A DNA stretch of 33,445 bases from Planctomycetaceae bacterium (GTDB taxonomy: Bacteria; Planctomycetota; Planctomycetia; Pirellulales; Lacipirellulaceae), in assembly GCA_002702655.1 (NCBI GenBank), contig PABB01000016.1, forward strand, positions 1 to 33,445, read 5' to 3'. Each line of letters starts with the position of its first letter. Position 1 is the first letter of the stretch. Under the pieces are notes generated by a model that was not told the origin of the DNA, searched no databases, and saw only the letters and a program-made list of their open reading frames with translations. This document shows, in pieces, positions 25,091 to 32,397 of this stretch. The position numbers and the translations under genes are program-made.

Positions 25091-26608
25091 ATGAAAAAGA
25101 AGCCAAAACCAATTTGGGTTATTGCAGGGACCTCCCTGATATCAGCCTTACTTGCCGGCGGAGCGGTCTATTTTACCGCTCCGTATTGGTCCGGCGAACC
25201 GGCTGCTGAAGCAGAAACTGCCACGAGAGAGGATGAACATGGTCACGGCGCAGGCCATAAGGAGGATGGTGACGAAGAAGCCGTTGTCAGTCTTCCAAAA
25301 GAAATGTGGGAGGCATCGAAACTGAGGGTGCAGCAGGTTGACCGCCAGACAATCACGATGCAAACCTGGGCCACGGGAAAAATCACCCTGAACGAAGACA
25401 GAAGCGCCAATATCTACTCGATCACCGAAGGGCGGGCACATGAAGTCCCGGTAAATCTGGGGGATCAAGTCGATGAGGGGCAGACGCTCGCGATCATCGA
25501 CAGCCGCGAAGTTGGCACGGCAAAGCTCGAACTATACCAGGCAAGGTTACAGGAAAAATTCGCCAAACAAGCCAACGCATTTGCTCAGCAGGTGAAAACC
25601 AATGCTCTGCAGCTGATTGACGCTCTCGATCGAAATGCTACGGCAGAAGAAATTGAAAAGACGCTTGGTGATAAGCCGATCGGAAAGTATCGCGAACAAC
25701 TACTTGGTGCCTACACGGCCCTCGTGCAGGCACAAACCGATTTTGATCGAATCGAACCGATCGCCGGCACCGGCGCAATTGCTGGAAAACAATTGATCGA
25801 GGCGCGTGCTAACCTGAACACGGCCAAGGCGAGTTTCAACGCGGTTCTTGAACAACTCCGATTTGCCGTTCCGCAGGATGCTCTGGAAGCGGAACAGGCC
25901 GTGCAACAGGCAGAACAAGCGGTCAACGTTGCAAAGGCAAAGCTAAATATTCTCGGCTATGAGGATGCCGAACTAGAGAAGATTGAGCCCGACGAAAAAA
26001 ACGGACATCTTTCGCACTATGAGGTCGTTGCCCCCTTTGCGGGAACGATCATCGCCAAAAACGTGGTGTTGGCCGAACGCGTTGGGATCGATACGGAAAT
26101 GTTCCGGCTCGCCGATCTGTTAACCGTCTGGGTCCAAGCGGATATTTACCAAAAGGACCTGCCCGCCATTGCCCGTCTCGGAGAAACGCTTACCTTTCGC
26201 GCTCCAACGGCAGGTGATGGATCATTGCACACGCACACTGCCAAGATTTTTTATCGAGGTGACGTTCTTGATGCAGACACTCGCACGCTGCGGCTTCAGG
26301 CGATTGCAGAGAACAAAGATCGACACTTAAAGCCGGGAATGTTCGTTGAAATAGAAATACCATCGGCAGAGACGCAAGACATTCTCGCGGTGCCTGAAGC
26401 GGCAATCCAAGAGGTGGAAGAAAAGTCCGTTGTGTTCGTCCAGCAAAGTGAGACCGAGTTTCGCATGGTTCCCGTCGTCACCGGATCCACCTCCGATGGC
26501 GTTGTCGAAGTGCGGCAGGGACTCAAAGTTGGCGACAAGGTTATCACGTCAGGTGGCTTCGCGCTGAAGTCCGAATTGATGAAGGGAGAGATCGGCCACG
26601 GTCACTGA
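25091..26608 (+). CDS. czcB: Metal RND efflux adaptor 2, CzcB-like
   Basis: The protein has 505 residues from the ATG at 25091. That start places the signal/transmembrane segment (IWVIAGTSLISALLAGGAVY) at the N terminus. An ATG at 25034 would add 19 residues and cannot be excluded, as neither has a strong ribosome site. A His-rich patch (EDEHGHGAGHKEDG) follows. The adaptor body has VNLGDQVDEGQTLAIIDSRE, a long coiled-coil hairpin with IAGTGAIAGKQLIEARANL, VVAPFAGTIIAKNVVLAERV, and KPGMFVEIEIPSAE. The end is GEIGHGH. The pump gene starts six bases after its stop, so the pair is co-translated. The metal is probably Zn/Co/Cd, judged from the pump. Confidence 0.9.
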   Translation: MKKKPKPIWVIAGTSLISALLAGGAVYFTAPYWSGEPAAEAETATREDEHGHGAGHKEDGDEEAVVSLPKEMWEASKLRVQQVDRQTITMQTWATGKITLNEDRSANIYSITEGRAHEVPVNLGDQVDEGQTLAIIDSREVGTAKLELYQARLQEKFAKQANAFAQQVKTNALQLIDALDRNATAEEIEKTLGDKPIGKYREQLLGAYTALVQAQTDFDRIEPIAGTGAIAGKQLIEARANLNTAKASFNAVLEQLRFAVPQDALEAEQAVQQAEQAVNVAKAKLNILGYEDAELEKIEPDEKNGHLSHYEVVAPFAGTIIAKNVVLAERVGIDTEMFRLADLLTVWVQADIYQKDLPAIARLGETLTFRAPTAGDGSLHTHTAKIFYRGDVLDADTRTLRLQAIAENKDRHLKPGMFVEIEIPSAETQDILAVPEAAIQEVEEKSVVFVQQSETEFRMVPVVTGSTSDGVVEVRQGLKVGDKVITSGGFALKSELMKGEIGHGH

Positions 26609-26614
26609 TTCATC

Positions 26615-29600
26615 ATGATTAATCGCATCATCGACATCTCATTGAACAACCGAATTGTCGTCCTGCTGGGCGTGGTATTGCTGGTCGTCGCGGGCATCTA
26701 TTCGATGTTGCGACTTCCGGTCGACGCCGTTCCGGACCTGACCAATGTTCAGGTCCAAGTCTTGACGACTTCTCCCGCGCTGGGGCCGGTCGAAATGGAG
26801 CAGTTTGTGACCTTTCCGGTCGAAACATCCATGAGCGGTATTCCAAGAGTCACCGAAATTCGCAGCGTGACCCGATTTGGTCTTTCCAATGTCACGGTCG
26901 TCTTTGAGGAAGGCACTGACATCTACTGGGCGAGACAATTAGTTGGCGAACGTTTGACGCAGGCCCGGGCGGAAATTCCCTCGGAAATTGGCGTGCCGAC
27001 GATGGGACCGATCGCGACGGGAATGGGCGAGATCTATCAGTTCGAGGTGCGAGCCGAAGAAGGTTACGACTACAGCCTGCAGGAGCTTCGTACCATTCTA
27101 GATTGGAACATCGCGTTCCAATTACGTGGCGTTCCGGGAGTGATCGAAGTCAATACCTTTGGCGGTGAACTGAAAACCTACGAAGTCCAGGTCGATCCGA
27201 CCGCGATGCTCAATTACGGCATCTCACTTCAGCAGGTGTTCGATGCCCTGGATCGCAATAACGCCAATGCGGGTGGCGGTTACATTCAGCATTACGAAGA
27301 GCAACGTTTGATCCGTGCCGAAGGCCTCGTTTCTTCGTTGGACGATATCGCCGAAATTGTACTGGATAGTCGCGAGGACGGTACACCGATCTTGATCCGC
27401 GACATCGGCGAGGTTCAATTCGCGCCGCTGCTGCGGCAGGGTTACGTGACACGTGACGGACGCGGCGAAGCGGTCGTTGGCATCGTCATGATGTTGATCG
27501 GAGAGAACTCACGGGTCGTTGTCGAAGACGTCAAAGCGGAAGTGGCCGAGATTGCCAAAACGCTTCCTGAGGGGGTATCGATCGATCCGTTCTACGACCG
27601 TACCGAATTGGTCCAGCGGGCGATCGACACGGTTGTCGAGAATGTCAGCGGCGGGGCCATACTCGTCATCATCATGCTTTTTTTGCTAGTCGGTGACTGG
27701 CGAGCTGGGCTGATCGTCGCCTCGGCAATCCCATTGTCGGCGTTATTCACGTTCATGTCGATGAAATACTTCGGTGTATCGGCCAACCTGCTCAGCCTCG
27801 GCGCCCTGGACTTTGGCATCATCGTCGATGGTGCCGTCGTGATGGTGGAGAATGTGATACGACAGGTGGGCTTGGCGAAGCAGCGAAATCCGGATCTGCA
27901 GAAAGCCCCGCTGAGAGTGATTCGGGAAGCCGGGCACGAAGTGGCTCGTCCGATATTGTTCGCGGGCGCAATTGTGATCATCGTGTTCTTCCCAATCCTG
28001 TCACTCCAGGGGATTGAGGGAAAGATGTTCGGTCCGATGGCATTCAGTTTCATGTCGGCGCTTGTCGGGGCGTTGATTGTCTCACTGACGGTCATGCCTG
28101 TCTTGGCCTCGCTATTCCTGGCTCGAAAGTTCACGCAGAAAGACCCACTATTGATTCGCTGGGCCAAACGCGGCTACGAGCCGCTGCTGCGACGCAGCAT
28201 GAGGCACCCCGTGGCAATCGTGGGCCTGGCAACCGCCTCACTTGCCATCGGAATTTTGATCGCCAGCCGCTTTGGCGCGGAATTTGTCCCGAAACTAGAT
28301 GAAGGGGACATGGCGATCCAAGCTGTTCGGCTGCCAAGCGTTTCGTTGGAACGTTCTATCGAAATGACGACCAATATCGAGCAGGTTTTGCTGGAGGAAT
28401 TTGGCGAGGAAGTCGAATCAGTGGTCTCGAAAACGGGCCGCCCGGAAATTGCGACGGACCCGATGGGTGTCGAAGCAAGCGATATCTTTGTCATTATGAA
28501 ACCGAGGGACGAGTGGCGGTTTGATGACAAGCAGCAGATGATTGCCGCCATGAGCGAATCGCTCAACAAGCGTATCCCAGGAAACAACTTTAGCTTCACG
28601 CAACCGATCGAGTTGCGAGTTCAGGAATTGTTGTCCGGAGTCCGAAGCGACATCGGCATCAGCCTCTACGGTGATGATCTGGAAACACTGCAAAGGATTG
28701 GCAATGAAATCGCAGGTGTTGTTGCCCAGGTCCCAGGTGCTGCGGATGTGCAACCGGAACAGACCGGTGGGCTACCCTACATTCAGGTCAAGATTCTCCG
28801 CGACCAAATTGCACGCTACGGAATCAACGCCGGCGACGTGCTTGACGCGGTCGCGACCATTGGAGGGAAAGATGCGGGTGAAGTATTTGAAGGCCAGAAA
28901 CGTTTTCCATTGATGGTTCGCCTGGCACCCAGGTATCGCGAAGATTTAGAGATGCTCAAAAAGCTTCGCATTGCCGACAAGAGTGGTCGCCAAATCCCAT
29001 TGGAGCAACTTGCTGAAATTTCGGTCGGACCGGGGATTGCGCAAATCAGTCGAGACGAAATCCGCCGGCGTTTTTTGGTGCAAGTGAACGTTCGCGGTCG
29101 CGACTTGGCAAGTTTTGTCGCTGACGCTCAGGATGCGGTTGATTCACAGGTGACACTGCCGCCCGGCTATCGCGTGACATGGGGAGGGCAATTCAAGAAC
29201 CTGCAAGATGCGGTGGGCCGATTGTCGATCGCCGTTCCGCTCGCTCTGTTCTTGATCGGCTCGCTGCTCTATTTGACTTTTAATTCGGTCAAGCTCGCCC
29301 TGCTCATCTTTCTGAACGTTCCAATCGCGACGGTCGGAGGAATCTTGGCATTGTGGGTTCGTGATATGCCCTTCTCGATTTCCGCGGGCGTTGGATTCAT
29401 CGCGTTGTTCGGTATCGCGGTGATGAACGGCGTCGTGCTGATCGAACACGTTCGCGCGCTACGTGAATCCGGAAAGGAACTGGGCGATGCGGTCTTTACT
29501 GGTGCAGTGGATCGATTGCGTCCAGTCCTGATGACAGCCACCACTGATGCACTCGGTTTCTTGCCGATGGCGTTTTCGACCAGCAGTGGTGCCGAGGTGC

Positions 29601-29743
29601 AACGACCGCTGGCCACCGTCGTCATTGGCGGCGTAATTACTTCCAGTCTTCTGACTTTAATTGTGCTTCCATCCATCTATCACTGGTTTGAACCCGCTGA
29701 TGATGCTGGCGATCAAGACGATCACGACACCGTTGACCTTTAA
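26615..29743 (+). CDS. czcA: Heavy-metal RND efflux pump 2, CzcA-like
   Basis: The protein has 1042 residues, the standard length. The helix-4 signature DFGIIVDGAVVMVEN (399-413) is the CzcA type associated with cobalt, zinc and cadmium export. Other landmarks are LPVDAVPDLTNVQVQVLT near the start, GAEFVPKLDEGDMAI between the halves, and GIAVMNGVVLIEHVRALRES near the end. The C terminus is acidic (DDAGDQDDHDTVDL). With adaptor 2 it forms the inner part of a tripartite pump; the outer-membrane component is probably the protein at 16276. No insertion like that in pump 1 is present. Confidence 0.95.
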   Translation: MINRIIDISLNNRIVVLLGVVLLVVAGIYSMLRLPVDAVPDLTNVQVQVLTTSPALGPVEMEQFVTFPVETSMSGIPRVTEIRSVTRFGLSNVTVVFEEGTDIYWARQLVGERLTQARAEIPSEIGVPTMGPIATGMGEIYQFEVRAEEGYDYSLQELRTILDWNIAFQLRGVPGVIEVNTFGGELKTYEVQVDPTAMLNYGISLQQVFDALDRNNANAGGGYIQHYEEQRLIRAEGLVSSLDDIAEIVLDSREDGTPILIRDIGEVQFAPLLRQGYVTRDGRGEAVVGIVMMLIGENSRVVVEDVKAEVAEIAKTLPEGVSIDPFYDRTELVQRAIDTVVENVSGGAILVIIMLFLLVGDWRAGLIVASAIPLSALFTFMSMKYFGVSANLLSLGALDFGIIVDGAVVMVENVIRQVGLAKQRNPDLQKAPLRVIREAGHEVARPILFAGAIVIIVFFPILSLQGIEGKMFGPMAFSFMSALVGALIVSLTVMPVLASLFLARKFTQKDPLLIRWAKRGYEPLLRRSMRHPVAIVGLATASLAIGILIASRFGAEFVPKLDEGDMAIQAVRLPSVSLERSIEMTTNIEQVLLEEFGEEVESVVSKTGRPEIATDPMGVEASDIFVIMKPRDEWRFDDKQQMIAAMSESLNKRIPGNNFSFTQPIELRVQELLSGVRSDIGISLYGDDLETLQRIGNEIAGVVAQVPGAADVQPEQTGGLPYIQVKILRDQIARYGINAGDVLDAVATIGGKDAGEVFEGQKRFPLMVRLAPRYREDLEMLKKLRIADKSGRQIPLEQLAEISVGPGIAQISRDEIRRRFLVQVNVRGRDLASFVADAQDAVDSQVTLPPGYRVTWGGQFKNLQDAVGRLSIAVPLALFLIGSLLYLTFNSVKLALLIFLNVPIATVGGILALWVRDMPFSISAGVGFIALFGIAVMNGVVLIEHVRALRESGKELGDAVFTGAVDRLRPVLMTATTDALGFLPMAFSTSSGAEVQRPLATVVIGGVITSSLLTLIVLPSIYHWFEPADDAGDQDDHDTVDL

Positions 29744-29762
29744 CCTCAGACCCTTCATTCCC

Positions 29763-30524
29763 ATGCCGCTTGTCGAAGAATTTGAACGATCCGGTGTCTG
29801 GCTGTTCCGATGGCGCAGCTACCTTCCGTTTGTTTTTCTACCGCTGATTTTCCTGGCTGCAACGCGTTACCCCACGATTGAAACGTATCCCAACGAGCAT
29901 TTTACTTGGAGTGTCATATCCCTTTGCATCTCACTCGCCGGTTTGTTTGTCCGATGCCATACGGTCGGCCATGCGGCTGAAGGAACCTCCGGCCGGAACA
30001 CCAAAAGGCAGATTGCTGAAACACTGAATACGTCGGGCTTCTACTCAGTCGTCCGGCACCCGCTTTACCTAGGAAACTTTCTTATCGCTTTGGGGATCGT
30101 TATGCATTCGCTCTCTCCGTGGCTGATTGCAATCTATACGATGGCGTTTGCCCTTTACTACGAACGCATCATGTTCACTGAAGAGCGATTTTTAAGGGAC
30201 AAGTTTGCGGAACAGTATGTTAGCTGGGCTAATTGGACGCCCGCGTTTCTGCCTCGCATTCAAAATTGGCGGACGGCGGACTTACCGATGAACTGGCCCA
30301 AAGTTATCCGCGCGGAGTCCGCCGCAGTCGCTTTGATTGCCGCCGCGTTTCCAGGCTTGGAATTCCTGGTCCATCGCCTTCAACAAGGCAAGATCGCGAT
30401 GGAACTTTCTTGGTACTTGGTCTTGCTGTGCGGTCTCGCTGTCTACGGAGTCGCGCGGTTAATGAAGCGCCGTTACCGTAAACGTGATCAAAACAAAACT
30501 GAGCCACGGGAGGCAACGTCATGA
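29763..30524 (+). CDS. ICMT/CzcN-like membrane methyltransferase-fold protein
   Basis: The protein has 253 residues from the ATG at 29763, 19 bp after the pump gene. A longer frame from 29661 would overlap the pump. Several transmembrane helices are present (LPFVFLPLIFLAATRYP; VISLCISLAGLFVRC). The isoprenylcysteine carboxyl methyltransferase core is FYSVVRHPLYLGNFLIALGI and FTEERFLRDKFAEQYVSW. CzcN and NccN of known cobalt-zinc-cadmium operons belong to this fold family, so the position directly after czcA supports a CzcN-like role. The substrate of such proteins is unknown. A C-terminal segment with two more hydrophobic stretches and a basic end (KRRYRKRD) follows. Confidence 0.85.
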   Translation: MPLVEEFERSGVWLFRWRSYLPFVFLPLIFLAATRYPTIETYPNEHFTWSVISLCISLAGLFVRCHTVGHAAEGTSGRNTKRQIAETLNTSGFYSVVRHPLYLGNFLIALGIVMHSLSPWLIAIYTMAFALYYERIMFTEERFLRDKFAEQYVSWANWTPAFLPRIQNWRTADLPMNWPKVIRAESAAVALIAAAFPGLEFLVHRLQQGKIAMELSWYLVLLCGLAVYGVARLMKRRYRKRDQNKTEPREATS

Positions 30525-30631
30525 TCGCAAGGCAAAGCTTCGGAGCATCGAAGCGAGTTCTCTCGAACTCGCAATCGATTCTCACGTACTGGCATTCGTC
30601 AATCGCCGCTGGACAGTTAACGTCCCGCGGT

Positions 30632-30991
30632 TCAGTGGTGTCCCCCAATACCGAGATGCAGACGGCCAACACCCAAGTGAACGCCGCCATGTCCTTGGTA
30701 GGCCGGTCGGTACGAGCGATAGCCTGGTGCGTAGTAGCCTCCGCCGTACGCCGAACCGTAATGGGGAGTGACAACACGGTGTCCCGTGATACCGTGTCCG
30801 CCATAGTAACCATGGCCGCCGGTGTATCCGTGCCCGTAGTTAACGTGGCCGCCACCATGGCCAACGTAACCATGGCCGCCGCTGTAACCATGACCACCGC
30901 CGTGATGGAAGTCAGCAGCCGTCGCGTCAGCCGATGGAATCAGGAAGGTCAGGGCAGCACCAGTGAAGGCAATCATCAACAAGCGTTTCAT
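30632..30991 (-). CDS. Small exported Gly/His/Tyr-rich protein
   Basis: The protein has 119 residues. The signal peptide is RLLMIAFTGAALTFLIPSAD with cleavage near ATA. The mature part is repeats such as HHGGGHGYSGGHGYVGHGGG, then a Tyr-rich middle (YGSAYGGGYYAPGYRSY) and HLGVGRLHLGIGGHH. The ATG at 30991 has AAGGA about eight bases upstream; a longer frame from 31126 lacks a signal. It resembles the repeat region of the 10932 protein without the TPR part. It is probably a metal-binding or surface protein. A 203-bp gap separates it from the divergent copy-D gene. Confidence 0.7.
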   Translation of the reverse strand: MKRLLMIAFTGAALTFLIPSADATAADFHHGGGHGYSGGHGYVGHGGGHVNYGHGYTGGHGYYGGHGITGHRVVTPHYGSAYGGGYYAPGYRSYRPAYQGHGGVHLGVGRLHLGIGGHH

Positions 30992-31194
30992 GTTTCGGTT
31001 CCTTTGAAAGGGGGGAGGAGTGAACGATGCATTGGTGATGCTTATTGTGTGCCAAACCGTGAAACATCCGTAAAACACCGCGTTTTGACCTTTTGCCGCC
31101 GATTTGCGATTGCCGAGCGCAGTCACATTGATATCGGGCTGTCATCACTATGGTGCCGTCGTTTTGATTGTTTCCCTGCGGACGGGGTGATCAG

Positions 31195-31686
31195 ATGATC
31201 GAGAACGGCGGCTGGCTTAAGACCTGGAGCGGGCGGAGATTTCATCGAGCCGTGGTTTGCGTCGTCGGTGCGGCCATCCTGTTTGCTGCCTTGACCGGCC
31301 GCCGGTGCCACTGCCAAGTCGCTGGCTTTCACCACGCCGTACTAGCACCCCAGGTATCGTGCAGCGGCTGTAGCGGAACTAGCCAAGAGTTTCGGCGGGC
31401 TCCATCTTCTTGCTGCGAAGCCGAAAGCCTTGGCGGCTTCCGCTACGGTTGTTCGGAAGACTCCTGCCCGTGCGCTCCGTGTTCCTGCCATGACGCCAAC
31501 CCCGTGGTGTATGCGGAATCCGTCACTTCGTCGCTGAAGCCCATCTCACCAGCGGCCCGTTCCTTGTGTTCGCCATTCCTACGGTCCACGATGCCGGTAC
31601 GGGTCTGTCGCTACGACGGACGCGGTGCCATTTCGTTTGAAACCTCTCCGAAGCTTTGTGCGCGGCTTTGTCGTTTTTTGATTTGA
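31195..31686 (+). CDS. Cys/His-rich exported protein (tail family, copy D), with an embedded palindromic element
   Basis: The protein has 163 residues. A hydrophobic segment (VVCVVGAAILFAAL) leads to GRRCHCQVAGFHHAVL and SCSGCSG. Residues about 60-84 (SGTSQEFRRAPSSCC to GGFRY) are encoded by palindromic element copy 6. GCSEDSCPCAPCSCHDANPV follows, resembling copy C. The last nine residues are CARLCRFLI, matching the family tail. The ATG at 31195 is preceded by GGGGTGA. Comparison with copy C (SG-ISRLGCQCS) suggests the element was inserted between SCSG and GCSED without destroying the frame. It precedes the CsrA-receiver gene. Confidence 0.65.
   Translation: MIENGGWLKTWSGRRFHRAVVCVVGAAILFAALTGRRCHCQVAGFHHAVLAPQVSCSGCSGTSQEFRRAPSSCCEAESLGGFRYGCSEDSCPCAPCSCHDANPVVYAESVTSSLKPISPAARSLCSPFLRSTMPVRVCRYDGRGAISFETSPKLCARLCRFLI
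31370..31446. repeat. Palindromic element copy 6 (77 bp) inside a coding sequence
   Basis: The left arm GTAGCGGAACTAGCCAAGAG then TTTCGG (31370-31395) and right arm CCGAAAGCCTTGGCGGCTTC then CGCTAC (31421-31446) are 26-base inverted relatives with 21 of 26 matches, separated by a 25-base centre. This is the best-preserved copy. It is read in a frame that avoids the TAG of its terminal GTAG. Confidence 0.85.
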
Positions 31687-31788
31687 GTCAATCTTCGATC
31701 GAAAAACGTCACGTCGCCCGGAAACGATTCCGGCATCACCACTTTCATGGCGGAATGGTCCCGCCGACGCTTCGAGGATTTTCAAATC

Positions 31789-32397
31789 ATGTTGGTTCTT
31801 TCACGAAAAATTGGTCAGTCAATTTGCTTGCCCGGTTCTGAAACCACGATCACCATCACCAAAGCGAATCGCAATCGAGTGAGCTTGGCGATTCGGGCTC
31901 CCCGTGAAGTTAAGATTTCACGAGCCGAGTTGGAGTGGCCCGAAGAAGATGACACTGTCATCGAAGAAGATATTACGCCTCGCTGGCGGCCAAGGCCCAA
32001 GTCTCGTGCGACCCAAACCGTCGAGTCCCTGAATCGTCTTGGCCACAAGGGCTGCATCCTTGTGGCTATCACTGACTTCAGCGAACGCCAACGCTATGCC
32101 GACGCCTTCCGCAATGCTGGCTATCTGACACGTGAAGCGTGTGATGGCTTATCATGCTTATCAGCACTCCGTTCGGAATTATTTGACATGTTGGTCATCG
32201 ACCAGCATTTGCTGTGGGGCAGCGGCGAAGGTGTCATTGAAATAATGCATCACGACCCATCGATCAGAAAAATCCCGGTTGTGTTGCTGAACTTTCCCAA
32301 GCCAGATGAGCCGGAGTCCGTTGTAGGCGGTCAGCGGGAGTTCGGATGTGACGAGATCGTCAAGATCGTACAAAGACGTCTTGCCGGAACCGTTTGA
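31789..32397 (+). CDS. CsrA domain fused to a receiver-like domain
   Basis: The protein has 202 residues. Residues 1-50 are a CsrA/RsmA RNA-binding domain: MLVLSRKIGQSICLPG, VSLAIRAPREVKISRAELEW. It keeps L4, R6 and R45, positions important for RNA binding in CsrA. An acidic then basic Pro-rich linker (about 51-85) leads to a receiver-like domain: ILVAITDFSER (one acidic residue, D96), FDMLVIDQHLLWGSGEGV with candidate phospho-acceptor D138, and KIPVVLLNF. The usual Thr/Ser and Lys of receivers are not obvious, so it may be degenerate. ATG 31789 fits the CsrA N terminus exactly; the upstream in-frame start at 31747 does not. Its TGA overlaps the ATG of the phosphatase gene by one base. CsrA proteins are normally about 60-80 residues. 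Confidence 0.85.
   Translation: MLVLSRKIGQSICLPGSETTITITKANRNRVSLAIRAPREVKISRAELEWPEEDDTVIEEDITPRWRPRPKSRATQTVESLNRLGHKGCILVAITDFSERQRYADAFRNAGYLTREACDGLSCLSALRSELFDMLVIDQHLLWGSGEGVIEIMHHDPSIRKIPVVLLNFPKPDEPESVVGGQREFGCDEIVKIVQRRLAGTV

Noticed and set aside
30521-31198. Plus-strand 225-residue open frame covering the small Gly/His protein
   Set aside because: Its VTMAAAVTM-type repeats are the antisense of the Gly/His codons of the 30632-30991 gene, which has a good start and signal peptide.
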